From Leguminivora glycinivorella (taxonomy: Eukaryota > Arthropoda > Insecta > Lepidoptera > Tortricidae): 64,000 nucleotides of DNA. Positions 36,545 through 49,043 of this stretch are shown one piece after another. A program made the position numbers and the translations under genes. The notes beneath the pieces were generated by a model. The model ran no database searches, was not told the DNA's origin, and saw nothing but the letters and a program-made list of their open reading frames with translations. How positions within the stretch are numbered: the first letter of the stretch is position 1; every line of letters starts with the position of its first letter. Location of the stretch: positions 449,001 to 513,000 of the forward strand of contig NC_062982.1 of NCBI RefSeq assembly GCF_023078275.1, read 5' to 3'.

Positions 36545-38114
36545 GTGAGTAACACCTAACATATTTAATATAAAATACTTCATAAACTTAATTCCTTTCA
36601 TCACCACTCATAACTGTCACCAGAGTGTCTAACACCATCATTTTTAGGGTTCCGTAGTCAACTAGGAACCCTTATAGTTTCGCCATGTCTGTCTGTCCGT
36701 CCGTCCGTCCGCGGATAATCTCAGTGACCGTTAGCACTAGAAAGCTGAGATTTGGTACCAATATATATAGCCCCAGTAAGCTTAAACAGACCGGTCTTCA
36801 CAGACGGCACCCGTTCACGAGTATGGCGCGTGTCTCAGCTTGGCTTGGGCTTTGTCAGACCAGTATTAAATCGTTCTTGCTATAGGCAACTAAAAATATT
36901 TTTTCGACTCTTCGACTTTAATCTGTCAATTAGGACACCACATACTAAACTATAAGTGCTGACTTTTCAGTGTTAGATGTCTTTGACACTTAGTCAACTA
37001 TAATGTCTGTAATATTTCATTACAGTTCACTTTTAGTTAACTGTAATAATTTCAAAAATAGAACTTCTTACAAGTACCTAATTTACTAATTTGCGATACC
37101 TGGCAAATTTTTCTGCATCTGAAAACATTTTTTTTAATCTGTCGCATTATCGGCCAATCACAGACGGTTATTACAAACAATTGGTTGCCAAGTAATTCGA
37201 TGTTGATACAACGGTGAACGACGCCATTAACATTAATTTTTAACTTGAATGATGATATTTTTTGTCCATTGATGATGATGATGACTCATAGAAAAAGTAT
37301 TGTATACAATAGTGATATAATTAAGCTTTTCACTCTCGTACCGTACTATTAGGCCACTCAGCAAGCTTCGTGGCCTAAACAAGGTACTCGACTGAAAAGC
37401 TTTGTATTATATCACGATTGTATAAAATACTATTAGGTATAGAATAGAATAGAATAGAATCGTTTATTGCATGTCACAAACCAGATATAAAGGTGTTACA
37501 TATAATGTGTGGTTAGTTTTGTGTGACGTCCTGTAAGGACACAGCAAATCTAATACTTACATCTAACTTAAATATAATGTTTAACAATATATTTATATCT
37601 TAACAATAGTAGGAACTCTGATACATTACTTAATTATGTCTCGTTAAAGTAATCTACTACTACGAGTATAAAGGCTTTTAATAAAGTAAATAAATAAATA
37701 AATATTGGGGACACCTTACACAGATCAACTTAGCCCCAAACTAAGCAAAGCTGGTACTATGGGTGCTAAGCGACGATATACATACTTAAATAGATAAATA
37801 CATACTTATGTACATAGAAAACATCCATGACTCAGGAACAAATATCTGTGCTCATCAGACAAATAAATGCCCTCACCGGGATGCGAACCCAGGACCGCGG
37901 CTCATCAGGCAGGGTCACTACCGACTGAGCCAGACCGGTCGTCAGGAGTTTAATATCGTTTCCGTCACAAGCGGTTTCATGTTCAGTGAGTGTAAAAATT
38001 CCATTAAAATTATAATAGAGTATAAACGTAGGCTAATAAAAACAATTGATACTAACATCGAGGTCTGTTATAAACGATAGTTTTAACATGCGCTGTGAAA
38101 TATTTAGATGGAAA

Positions 38115-41100
38115 ATGATATTAGCCGTTGCTTGTGAGTAACACCTAACATATTTAATATAAAATACTTCATAAACTTAATTCCTTTCATCACCACTCAT
38201 AACTGTCACCAGAGTGTCTAACACCATCATTTTTAGGGTTCCGTAGTCAACTAGGAACCCTTATAGTTTCGCCATGTCTGTCTGTCCGTCCGTCCGTCCG
38301 CGGATAATCTCAGTGACCGTTAGCACTAGAAAGCTGAGATTTGGTACCAATATATATATATACATCACGGCGACAAAGTGCAAAAATAAAAAGTGGAAAA
38401 AAATGTTTTATTAGGGTACCCCCCCACACGTAAAGTGGGGAATGACTTTTTTTTTCATTGCAATCCTAATGTGTGATATATTGTTGGATAGGTAGGTATT
38501 TAAACATTAATAAGGGTTTACTAAAATCGTTTTTTGATATATATTCGGAAATAATCGCTCCTAAAGGAAAAAAAGAGTGCCCCCCCCCCTCTAACTTTTG
38601 AACCATATGTTTAAAAAATATGAAAAAAATCACAAAAGTAGAACTTTATAAAGACTTTCTAGGAAAATTGTTTTGAACTTGATAGGTTCAGTAGTTTTTG
38701 AGAAAAATACGGAAAACTACGGAACCCTACACTGAGCGTGGCCCGACACGCTCTTGACCGGTTTTTAATAACGTTACTCGAATGCGTACCTGTACCTACT
38801 TAAAGTCACCTTTCAGTTTCAGTCTTGTTCTGCTATCAATATTGGCACGTGCGGTTAAATAGCTTTGCCCCCTTGTAAAAAAATGATTGTTCTTGTTAGT
38901 ACTGGTTCAGTAAATGTTTCGTGACGCCGCTATCAAGTAACATATTTTTCCCCTCACTAGCTCGGAAACACGTGTTTTGTCCTTTAATACCAGCGGGTAA
39001 AAACGCACTTTATCCACTAGTGGGTAAAGTAATTTGACCTTGAATAAAGTAAAATTAACTGCTTTAAAATTGATAATAGGTGAATCTAGTAATAAAGATG
39101 ATTTACCACCTGTGGAACTACTGGAAGCAGTGATAAACACATTTTTTGCGTTGTAGTTTCCTCGCTATAGTGAGGGGAAAAGTTTTGTGTTACACTCGGG
39201 TGCAAATGTATTTTACTTCTCGTGTGTTAAAAAACTCGCAAGTTCAGGATTCTATTCTCGAACCACTCGCTTCGCTCGTGGTTCAACTATAGAATCCTTT
39301 CACATGCTCGTTTTTCAATTCCACACTCGGCGTTAAAATACAACTTTGCACTATAACAAATAACTATAAACGTATGACAGCCAAACAGATAATAATCATC
39401 ATCCAAATGATATTTAATATTCGCTCAGCTATAAAAATATCATGAACTAAAAAAGTGCCCAAACCCAAGCAGCCCCAGATGGCAATCGAACCTGCTTCTT
39501 CAGTGTGCCTAATAGCCGAATGCACAAACGCTCACGATAATATATTTTTCGTGGCTATCTATCTCTATCGCTCTTGCGTATTGGCGCGACACAGCCAGAC
39601 TACCTTTTGCGGCGTTTCGTTCGCTCTTTAGCGATAAGACCGCCTGTTGTTTACCTCTGTAATAAAATTTATTGTAATTTGTACGTGTGTTCCTATGTAT
39701 GTTTCTGAGGTTGTGCAATAAAATGGATTTGTGTTGTAGTGTATTGTTTTCGTTTCGCATCAAAGAAATGCCATAGCCATGGGGCCAGATATATATTCAA
39801 CCATCACTTTTCTGACCCTTGTTGAGTTCTGGCAACCCTACTCAGCCACAGCAATACTATACATATGTAGTAGTAGTAGTAGTAATCACTTTATTGTGTA
39901 CAATATGTCACGGTTCTTTCGTATGTCACCCAACGAACGTCAACGGACACCAAGTGCTTCTTTCATCAGAATGGAGAAACTGTCATCTCTCCCAGAACCC
40001 ACGACTCCTAGTCAAAACCACTATGAAACAAAAATACCTCGGATTACAGATACTAAACACAACATAATATAATTATGTTAATTGTAACGAAGAGATAAGA
40101 ATAATAAATACTCTAAATACCAGGTATTTCCAGTAGGAAATATCTTAAATACTTGAATATTTGTGGATTAGCGTTTAAAGGAAATATTTATTGCAGTTGC
40201 ATTGGCCTACAGCTGTGGCGCCTCACTCGTTCCTAACGCCACTGAAGAGCCGATAGTTGAGCACTGGAAATATGACCAACAAACCCGCCGGCAGGTTCTC
40301 CGTGAACAACTCTCCAAAGTCTTAGCTAAAGATGGCGAGGAACCATGTACGGCAACCAACTGGTCTTTAGAAAATTTCATAGAAAGATATTTGGAAAACC
40401 CACAACCTCATTCTCAATACACTCCACCCGATAACAAGACCATCGAAAATTTAATAGAAAATAACGACCAGGCGCTCTTTCACCCGTACATCTTCGAAGA
40501 TTATTTAAAGAAATATAAAATAGATGAAGATAAACATCTTGGAATGAAACCCGATAAAAAATTTGAAGGTTGGACGTTCACAGACTTCGCAGAAAAATAT
40601 GAAGCGACGAAGGTTTGGGAACGGGTCCGAGACGAAGCACTGATCGTCGGCCGCAACGATACACACGACGTTAAATTCTTCTCACTCACGGAAGGTCTGG
40701 ACTCGACAGACGAGCTCCTGGGCCTCAAAGTGCCTCGCAGCGGCCGCCGCTTCTGGAACAACCAGTGGCAGGACCCGCAGCTGCCGCACAATGGGAGCCT
40801 GAGGAACGGCGACCTTGAGACCGTCCTGTATTTCATGAGACAGGCCATTTACTTTAGCAGAGACCGAATGAAGGCCATGCAACAACTTAGAGACGAATAC
40901 AGGGAGAGGGCGGTGTACAAGATGGGATATCTGTTTGGAAAAACTGATTTTGCATGTAAAATTTTCTCTTCTCTCGCATTCAAAGCATTTCGGGATTGTT
41001 CGGTGACGCGAATGAGAGTATTCGGTCAGAACCGCGTGTTTAAATTTTATTTAGACACGGTGTACAATATCGAGCGCCTGCTGGGCAGGTGGTTCGATGT

Positions 41101-41224
41101 GGACATTATGAAAGACTTGCTGATATCTAATGACATGATTGCTCGGAAAGTTCTGTTAAAAGACGAGAATTTGACTACACCTGAGATGGTAGTTGAGGCC
41201 TTTGACCAAATGTTTATCGAATAA
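38115..41224 (+). CDS. gene C: secreted family protein
   Basis: Exons 38115-38133 (or its copy 36526-36544) and 40197-41224, joined GCTT|GTGAGT to ATTGCAG|TTGC in phase 1, give 348 residues. The leader reads MILAVAFALAYSCGASL, then VPNATEE, aligning with APNGTEE of A and B. The middle is longer than in A (YLKKYKIDEDKHLGMKP-like insertion), then WTFTDFAEKYEATKVWERV. The core motifs GRRFWNNQWQDPQLPHN, RDRMKAMQQLRDEYRE, VYKMGYLFGKTDFACK, YNIERLLGRWFDVDIMKDLL and ending EAFDQMFIE are strongly conserved. The only long exon has no introns where E and F have them. A polyadenylation signal AATAAA occurs about 100 bases past the stop. Function unknown. Confidence 0.85.
38234..38768 (+). mobile_element. 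GGGTTCCGTAG-type element, complete copy
   Basis: From GGGTTCCGTAGTCAACTAGG through (GTCC)n, GATAATCTCAGTGACCGTTA and GGTACCAATATATA to ACTACGGAACCCTACACTGA and CACGCTCTTGACCGGTTTTT. Its ends are short inverted repeats (AGGGTTCCGTAG / CTACGGAACCCT). No protein. In gene C's intron, downstream of exon 1. Other copies: 36645, 42133, 42760, 43498, 44055 and degenerate at 59800. Confidence 0.8.
38769..39511. other. gene C intron, hairpin-element copies
   Basis: 38835-38880 and 39165-39360 contain pieces of the GAACCACTCGCTTCGCTCGTGGTTC hairpin family (ATTCTATTCTCGAACCACTC and GGTTCAACTATAGAATCC are the arms). 38907-39140 has an open frame that is repeat-derived. Confidence 0.4.
39512..39779. mobile_element. 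TAGCCGAATG-type MITE with inner insertion
   Basis: Left ATAGCCGAATGCACAAACGC and right AAATGCCATAGCC ends flank the usual interior, but a foreign block sits at about 39645-39745 (TTACCTCTGTAATAAAATTTA, GTGTTCCTATGTATGTTTCT, GGTTGTGCAATAAA). The block recurs alone at 48743-48825 and looks like a short 3' end of another retroelement. Confidence 0.7.
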
Positions 41225-42132
41225 GTGGATTACCAATTCGAATTTGTAAACTTCTTTTTTCAAGTCTCATTATAATTCAATAATTAAATTACATATACAA
41301 TTTCATTGGTTCCTTTTTTCAAAATAAAACTTAATTACGCGCAGAAGCAGTTTATTCAAAAGCTTTTATTTAAACTTATGGACTGATTAAAAAGCTTCTT
41401 ATATTATGCTAATAGTTATATCCTTTACTGTATAGTAAGCTAAGTAAAAGAAGCTGCTTATTAATGCATATTAAATTTCGCGCTTATTAAATTTGTCGCG
41501 AAATAAATGGAAGAAGACGCTGGTTCGAATTCCGTCCTAGACCCTGGAAGCCTTGGTACCTTTTTGTTTGTAGACTTCATTTCAATTTACAGTTTACATA
41601 CATACATACTGACTTGTCTGCACCACCATTAAAATACTCATACTTATTCTTATTAGTTATAAAAATATCAGTAAGTGTAACTGTGTTGCTTAACTTCAAA
41701 CTTGAGTAAATCCATTCTGCTATAATGTTGATTATCATTCAGATTAATATTATATTTATATGCAACCTTAAAGAAAAATGGATTTACCCAGTTTTGAAAT
41801 TAAGCGACACCTTTCCAAAACTGCCAAAATAGTCAAAATACATGTCATGTTTTTGACATCAAAGAGGATTGAGTTATGTAGAGAACTGTCAAAGTAAAAT
41901 GTGTAGTCACAGTGCATAGACTGCCATGTTTTGACACAGTATTGAAACTTTTGAATGTCATAATTTAAGATTGTGACCCACATTCTTAACTTGATATGTG
42001 TTAAAATTAATACACTACATGTAATACTTATAAATGAATCTGAACCTGAATCTGAATCTGATAAATAATAATATTAGTGCCATCTAGTCGAGACTCAAAC
42101 AAAGTAACACCACCTAGTCGACAGTGCATTTA
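41225..42132. other. intergenic DNA after gene C
   Basis: Contains a SINE family-2 remnant at about 41508-41583 (GACGCTGGTTCGAATTCC, CCTTGGTACCTTTTTGTTTG) and a complete 128-bp TIR element at 41683-41810 (GTGTTGCTTAACTTCAAACT / AGTTTTGAAATTAAGCGACAC-like arms). No gene is recognised. Confidence 0.5.
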
Positions 42133-44250
42133 TAGGGTTCCGTAGTCAACTAGGAAACCTTATAGTTTCGCCATGTCTGTCCGTCCGTCCGTCCGTCCGT
42201 TTGCGGATAATCTCAGTAACCGTTAGCACTAGAAACCTGAAATTTGGTACCAATATGTATATTAGAGATGGGCCGAATACGGACTTTGCGGAATACGAAT
42301 ATTCGGCCGAACATTCGGTTCAGCTGTTACCGAACCGAACATTCGGCCGAATATTCGGTTCCGCCATATTTTAAATTCTGGCTTAGAGCAAATAACTTTT
42401 CAATGATTGGTTACTTGGTACTAAGGCTCCTTATGTTCCTATAATTTAGTGCATAAGAAAATTTTGGTTTTTTGTTTCTTAAGATAGGTTACTTTTACTT
42501 TTTTACGTAATTATTGTAGGTACTTTTGGTGGTTCCTTAGAATGCTGAAATAGGATGTCATTATCCGATGAAAAACGAAACAACTTACGCTATTTATTTA
42601 CTTTGTTTATTCGGTAAATATTCGGCAATGTAACCGAACTATTCGGCCGAATACGAACATTGAAAAACTTGCCGAATATGCCGAATACCGAATATTTACC
42701 GAATATTCGGCCCATCTCTAATGTATATCAATCACGCCGACAAAGTGAAAAAATAACAAGAGCGTGTCGGGCCACGCTCAGTGTAGGGTTCCGTAGTTTT
42801 TCGTATTTTTCTTAAAAAACTACTGAACCTATCAAGTTCAAAACAATTTTCCTAGAAAGTCTTTATAAAGCTCTACTTTTGTGATTTTTTTTTAATTTTT
42901 TAAACATATGGTTCAAAAGTTAGAGGGGGGGGGACGCACTTTTTTTTCCTTTAGGAGCGATTATTTCCGAAAATATGAATATTATCAAAAAATGATTTTA
43001 GTAAACCCTTATTCATTTTTAAATACCTATCCAACAATATATCACACGTTAGGATTGCAATGAAAAAATAATCACTCCCCACTTTACGTGTAGGGGCGGT
43101 ACCCTAATAAAACATTTTTTTCCACTTTTTATTTTTGCACTTTGTCGGCGTGATTGATATACATATTGGTACCAAATTTTAGCTTTCTAGTGCTAACGGT
43201 CACTGAGATTATCCGCGGACGGACGGACGGACGGACGGACGGACGGACGGACGGACGGACGGACGGACGGACAGACAGACATGGCGAAACTATAAGGGTT
43301 CCTAGTTGACTACGGAACCCTAAAAAATGGAAAAAAAAGTTTTATTTACATGTAAAGTGGGGGCTGATAACTTTTTTCATTTTAAAATCCCAACGTGTGA
43401 TATATTGTTGGATAGGTATTTAAAATGAATAAGGGTTTACTAAGATTGTTGTTTGATAATATTAATATTTTCGGAAATAATCGCTCCTTAAGGAAAAAAA
43501 CCGGCCAAGAGCGTGTCGGGCCACGCTCAGTGTAGGGTTCCGTAGTTTTTCGTATTTTTCTCAAAAACTACTGAACCTATCAAGTTCAAAACAATTTTCC
43601 TAGAAAGTCTTTATAAAGTTCTACTTTTGTGATTTTTTTTATATTTTTTAAACATATGGGTCAAAAGTTAGAGGGGGGGGGACGCACTTTTTTTTCCTTT
43701 AGGAGCGATTATTTCCGAAAATATTAATATTTTCAAAAAACTATCTTAGTAAACCCTTATTCATTTTTAAATACCTATCCAACAATATATCACACGTTGG
43801 GGTTGGAATGAAAAAAAATATCAGCCCCCACTTTACATGTAGGGGGGGTACCCTAATAAAACATTTTTTTCCATTTTTTATTTTTGCACTTTGTTGGCGT
43901 GATTGATATACATATTGGTACCAAATTTCAGCTTTCTAGTGCTTACGGTTACTGAGATTATCCGCGGACGGACGGACGGACGGACGGACGGACGGACGGA
44001 CGGACGGACAGACAGACATGGCGAAACTATAAGGGTTCCTAGTTGACTACGGAACCCTAAAAAAGTGTGTCCCCCCCCTAACTTTTGAACCACATGCTTA
44101 AAAAATATAAAAAAAATCACAAAAGTAGAACTTTATAAAAACTTTCTAGGAAAATTGTTTTAATAGGTTCAGTAGTTTTTGAGAAAAATACGGAAAACTA
44201 CGGAACCCTACACTGAGCGTGGCCCGACACGCTCTTGGCCGGTTTTTCTC
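42133..44250. mobile_element. cluster of GGGTTCCGTAG-type element copies
   Basis: A forward copy starts at 42133 and is interrupted by another element (42262-42721). Reverse copies run at about 42760-43325 and 43498-44062, each ending in a (GGAC)n tract (43215-43272, 43966-44008) and TATAAGGGTTCCTAGTTGAC. A forward 3' part occupies 44055-44246, ending CGCTCTTGGCCGGTTTTT. This nest lies directly upstream of gene D. Confidence 0.85.
42262..42721. mobile_element. TTAGAGATGGGCCGAATA TIR element
   Basis: Ends TTAGAGATGGGCCGAATA and ATTCGGCCCATCTCTAA are inverted repeats; the interior repeats TTCGGCCGAATA-like motifs. It is flanked by the direct repeat TGTATA (42256-42261 and 42722-42727) and inserted in the element at 42133. 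No coding capacity. Confidence 0.88.
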
Positions 44251-44379
44251 GATGCTTTCAAGATGCATTTTTTACTTTGACTTTATCTGTCTATACGGAG
44301 TTGTATATATTTTGTCTTTGATACGAACCTGTCAAAGCGTCCTTATGGCTTAGTGGGACTTTTTACTAGAAATCGATAC

Positions 44380-45589
44380 ATGTATATTTTAGTTGTTTTT
44401 CTAAGGTATTTCTAATGTGGGTCCTCGTGATGCAATCTGTGAGCTTCTCGATCTTGGTAAAATGATCACTTTCAATTAGCATTACATCAAATTCACAATT
44501 TATTATTAAGTACAGTCTTGAAAAAAGTTAATTGAATTTGCTTATATTGAAATACAATTTTGTCTACAATTTTCAGGTATCATTCTGTCTACTTTCAATA
44601 TTGAGAGTTTTTCCGCTTATAAAGTAAGCAAAGTCGTGCCACATCCAAAAAATGCCAGAACTACCAAGACACCCAATATTCTGTATGCACCAAGAAAACG
44701 ATTCAATATTGAAAAATACAAAATGAAAGATAGAAATAGGGATCCAGCAAGAGAATATGCCTTAACGTCTGAAGAGGAAGTGGCTATCAAAGAAAGTATA
44801 GACGCAGTAAAGAGAGAAAAATTCGTGACAAATGATAAAGCAACAACCAAAGCACCCCAAAAGTCCTTTAATGAAAAGTATGGGACATTACCACCACGAT
44901 CTAAGACGGCGCAGCCAACATTTAAAGATTTTATGGAGAAATATGCGTTGACCACAGTTTGGGAGCAAATAGATAAAGAACGAATAGTAACTGGCAAGAA
45001 CCCCACCCCGCGCAAGGAAATGGTGTCCCTCGTTAAAGGCATCGACAATACGGATGAGCTCTTGAGCCTGAAAGTTGAAAACGGTAAAGCCAAGTTACCG
45101 GTGTTACCATCTCGTCGGTTCAGACCCGGCAAGCACAACCAAGACGCAAACTTCTTTCAGTTCAACTACATGCACATCCACCAGTACATGATCGAGTTGA
45201 TGAAACAGGCGATATACCAAGCGAGGAATAGAATGATATTTATGCAGAGTCTAAGGGAGCAGCATAAAGCATCAGGATTGTACAAGATGGGATTTCTCTT
45301 TGCAAAAACGGACCAGGCTGGTAAAACGTTTGCGTCTGTATCGCAGAAGAGTTTTCGGATGTGTAGCATGATAAGGCAAGGCTTCATGGGAACGTACCGT
45401 CCGTACCAGAGCTACCTCGACATCGCGTACGCCCTCGAGAGGATGGAGACAAAGTGGTTCGACGTGGACCTGCTGTCGGATATGATAGTGTTGAACGACA
45501 ACATGGTTAGATATCAAATATTTGTGAACAGAACTTTGAAGAGACCCAGAGATCTTGCGGCCAGTTTTGATAAAATGTTTATGGAATAA
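44380..45589 (+). CDS. gene D: divergent secreted family protein
   Basis: The large exon is open to 45589 (TAA). It aligns with A-C through FKDFMEKYALTTVWEQI, GIDNTDELLSLKVENG, MKQAIYQARNRMIFMQSLRE, LYKMGFLFAKTDQAGKTFAS, ALERMETKWFDVDLLSDMIV and DKMFME. The N-terminal half is lysine-rich (VVPHPKNARTTKTPN) and unlike the acidic A-C. The leader is uncertain: 44380-44405 (MYILVVFL, donor AG|GTATTT) spliced to the AG at 44606-44607 gives a signal peptide and 335 residues, in phase 2. The family's usual phase 1 would use the AG at 44575-44576 with an unfound leader. The core lacks the QWPDPQ motif, replaced by a longer loop (RRFRPGKHNQDANFF). AATAAA overlaps the stop. Confidence 0.75.
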
Positions 45590-46296
45590 AACTTGTCTTT
45601 TGTTTCAATTGAAATGTACTTTCATTTTTTTGTAGAGGCATACAGGTAATGAGGCCGTAAGTGATTCATTGCTTATCTATGAATAAGGTTGAACAAGATA
45701 CGTTTCAGCCGTTTACTTAGTACAAAAATGCGTAGGTATGCACTGGTATAACTAATACCTACATTAAACCAAGTGCTGCAGTATTTTTAATATCGATTGT
45801 GTAAACATATGCATATGCTCAAAGGTTAGTTGGAAGACATTCCTTAAAGGGATAAGTTCGCCTATCCTGTGTAATCGACGACAGCGCTCCCAAATAACTT
45901 TAAAATACTACTTAGGCCTTAGCGTCTATTTCGGTGTACCCTTGTTTCACCGACAAACTTTTCATCGAATATCATTTCATCGACAACAAATCATCGAAAG
46001 TTTAGTTCAAGTAAAATTGTTTCGAGTAATTATGTTTCAACTACTATTTATTTGAAATTTTCTAAGTTATTATAAATACTATTCAACTAATATTTCTTCA
46101 TCCCTGATTCGTTTCAAAGTGCTTCAAATAGCAGAACTACAAAACATCGCCATTCATTTATTCGACGTATTATTACAAAACTTTCTCATTTGCCGTACTA
46201 CACATTAATAGATGTTTCTATTCTAGGAAACTTCAAATTGTCGATTTTATAGTGGCATAATTAAACAATGACCATTGGCTTAAATCCTACATTAGA
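45590..46296. other. intergenic DNA after gene D
   Basis: 45800-45880 is a LINE 3' end (CTCAAAGGTTAGTTGGAAGA, GGGATAAGTTCGCCTATCC). 45935-46110 has repeated TTTCATCGA / CATCGAAAGTTTAGTTC motifs also seen at 57125-57215 and about 48050. No gene. Confidence 0.4.
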
Positions 46297-46870
46297 GTAG
46301 GTTTAGGTTAGGTTAGAACTGCGATGCTACAAAACGATCAACGGCTTTTAAAGTAGGTTTAGGTTAGGTTAGAACTGTGATCACACAGGAACAAACGGCT
46401 TACCGAGTAGGTTTAGGTTAGGTTAGAACTGTGATCACACAGAAACAAACGGCTTACCGAGTAGGTTTAGGTTAGGTTAGAACTGTGATCACACAGAAAC
46501 AAACGGCTTACCGAGTAGGTTTAGGTTAGGTTAGAACTGCGACGTGCACGACGAACGGCTTTTAAATTAGGTTTAGGTTAGGTTAGAACTGTGACCACAC
46601 ACAGAAACAAATAGTTTACAGAGTAGTTTTAGGTTAGGTTCGACCTGTCATTTACACAGAAGCAAATGTATTGCAGAGTAGGTTTAGGTTAGGTTAGAAC
46701 TGCGACCCTACACATCAACGAACCGTCTATACATATAGTAGGTTTAGGTTAGGTTGGAACTGTGACCACACACAAAAACAAACAGTTTACAGAGTAGGTT
46801 TAGGTTAGGTTAGAACTGTGATCACACAGAAACAAACGGCTTAAAGAGTAGGTTTAGGTTAGGTTAGAAT
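46297..46870 (+). repeat. minisatellite with TTAGG-like core (array 2)
   Basis: About 11 units of 52-60 bp. Each has GTAGGTTTAGGTTAGGTTAG then AACTGTGATCACACAGAAAC and AAACGGCTTACCGA or variants. The core is the same as in array 1 at 26248; the spacers are unrelated apart from AACTGYGA. Confidence 0.93.
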
Positions 46871-46884
46871 TTAACCGTGATCAA

Positions 46885-47035
46885 ACAATAGTATATTATA
46901 TAACGGTAACGTTATGAAGGCTATAAAAGTTGAGTACCGCGGTTAGGTCACGAGGCTTGCCGAGTGGCCTAAGTAAGGTACGAGACTTTTATAGCCTTCA
47001 TAATGTTACGATTGTATACTATACTTTTTCTACGA
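46885..47035. mobile_element. hairpin element
   Basis: CGTTATGAAGGCTATAAAAG pairs with CTTTTATAGCCTTCATAATG around a centre with GTCACGAGGCTTGCCGAGTGGCC. It resembles the centre of the hairpin at 35704-35860. Directly abuts the end of minisatellite array 2. Confidence 0.6.
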
Positions 47036-48250
47036 CAGCCAAATACATACCTATTCGAGAATAATGAAATGGGTTACTTACCTACTTCATATAATGAATG
47101 GGAACATTTGTGTGGATGCGAGAACTTGTTGCACAATTCTTCAAAATATGCCAACAACGCGGTTTCAGAGAAAGTTGAAACATTTTTTTGCAATTTCCAT
47201 GTCAAAACAATCATAACATTTTTGGTACGTTTTATCTGACTTTTCAGGTAACAAATTATCAGTCACTTTGAGCGCCATAGCCTTGATTTCTTCGGAAGTA
47301 CATTGTTCACCAGAATCACTCATAATTACTTAAGTTTTTGCACAATAACGTCGAATTAAAACAAACTACACAACACCGAAATAGTTCAAATAGTTTCGTC
47401 AAAAGTTTACAAATGTCAAACATACCATAGACAAGAGAAATAGAAAATAAGCCGGTTTTCAATTACGAAAAATGTGGTTGCGTTCAAGAATATTTAAATG
47501 TCGAATGTAAAATTATTGGATACACTTATGATTTTTACCTTTGTTTTGCAATATTTAATATGTAAAATGCATTTCAGTCTATTTTTTCATCTTGATTTAA
47601 ATTATGAACCTAAATATTATATTATTTATTAAAAGTTACTTATTACTGCAAATGAAAACATACCTAATAAATGGAAGTTGTGCTTTAAAAAAAAAAAAAC
47701 AGAACTCCTATATTCATATGATTACTGCTAGCAGTAATCATATGAACCTATAGACAAATAGACTTTCTTATCGTTACTCAAATGAACTTAATTTGGATAC
47801 CGCTGACAATAATCTAATTGACAGATTTAAGTGCTGGAGTAGAAAAACAGTTTACAAATTGTAAAATTGTAGAAAAAATCATAATTGAAATAATATTATG
47901 CGTAATGAATTGTATTTAATGTAAAACAAAATGAAATGAAAAAACACGAAACGAAATACCACGATATAAAGTATACTCGGAATAACTTATCTTCGAAATA
48001 ACAGTCTACGGTTTGATTTTACTTGTATCGATTGTTCTACAATATGAACTGTCGATGAAATGAAATTATTTGAAACGTTGTCTTTGAAATAATATTCGAA
48101 CAAGTGTCTGTCGGCGATTCAAGGGTAAACTGTCTATTTCAGACGATTTATGGTGCAATGTCCGAGAGGCATCAGATAAAATAGTAACTTTAAATACTAG
48201 AATCAATAATAACACAAATTTTCCTGTTATAATTATATTATAAATCGTCA
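47036..48250. other. intergenic DNA with a perfect palindrome
   Basis: 47715-47748 is a perfect palindrome centred on CTGCTAGCAG with arms TTCATATGATTA. The rest is AT-rich; open frames here have no recognisable family. Confidence 0.45.
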
Positions 48251-48345
48251 AAAATTCGACACTAAAAGTAGCTTTATTTGACGTTCATATGCGCATTGTA
48301 ATATGCCTACTTGAAAAATAAATATTTCATTTTCATTTTCATTCA
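48251..48345 (+). mobile_element. LINE 3' end
   Basis: AAAGTAGCTTTATTTGACGTT, CATATGCGCATTGTAATATG and CTACTTGAAAAATAAATATT, followed by repeated TTTCATTTTCATTC. The same 3' end occurs reversed at 52005-52060 attached to its coding tail. Confidence 0.7.
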
Positions 48346-48364
48346 TTTTCATTTTTTCAAAACT

Positions 48365-48610
48365 GACATTATGAAAAAAAAAACTGTCAAAAGCCTAGCA
48401 CATGACATGTGCTTGTTATTGTTATTAACATTCTTAATATCTCTTGAAGAAGGGCACGGTGGTGGCGGGCGTGTTGAGCTGCGTGACGAACTGGTCGCGC
48501 CCGTAGAAGTGGAACTTGATCAGGTCGCCGGCGTCCTTGGCGTCCACGTCCATCTGCAGCATACGCTCGTACAGTTGGAGGTTGTGCTTCTTCGTGCGCT
48601 AGTTCTGTAT
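48365..48610 (-). pseudogene. partial copy of gene E last exon
   Basis: On the minus strand reads LYERMLQMDVDAKDAGDLIK, FHFYGRDQFVTQLNTPATTV, PFFKR, nearly identical to the last exon at 49044-49260, with matching 3' flank (ACTGACATTATGAAAAAAAA). A stop-like change (CTAG at the arginine region) and a 15-bp deletion remove part of it, and there is no acceptor. It is a downstream tandem duplicate of the exon and its UTR. Confidence 0.85.
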
Positions 48611-49043
48611 ACTGTGTTGCCTTTTACTGATTTTTTATTAGGGGTTTCTGCTTTAGTTTACCAAATTTCCCTGAAGTTACATAAGTAAGTATTTTTTCTG
48701 AGAAGGTCTCATCGTGGATTTTTAAAAGTTGAAATCACTGCTTACCTCTGTAATAAAGTGTATTGAAGTATGTGTGTTCCTATGTACATTTCTGAGGTTG
48801 TGCAATAAAGTGATTTTTTATTGTATTGTACTATGCGTTTTTGACGTTTTAAAAGACGTTAATCGATGGTGTAAACGTCTCGAAAAATGATAGTCATTGT
48901 GTGGAGCCAGCGCTTTTAAACAGTAAATTACTGGAATCAAAAATTACATACATTTTCCTGACATAATTATATTATAAACCGTCAAAAATTCGACTCTGAA
49001 ACTGACATTGTGAAAAAAAAAAGCTGTTAAAAGCTTAGTACAT

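Larger units (their letters stand above)
35181..38358 (+). repeat. near-identical tandem duplication, 1589-bp unit
   Basis: CCCCAGTAAGCTTAAACAGA begins both units, and every landmark is offset by 1589 bases (for example 36219/37808 and 36526/38115). The units are 35181-36769 and 36770-38358; I saw no differences where I compared. The unit holds a hairpin element, a reverse SINE, the first exon of gene C with its upstream DNA, and the start of a GTCC-bearing element cut after GGTACCAATATATATA. True recent duplication or assembly artefact. Confidence 0.95.
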
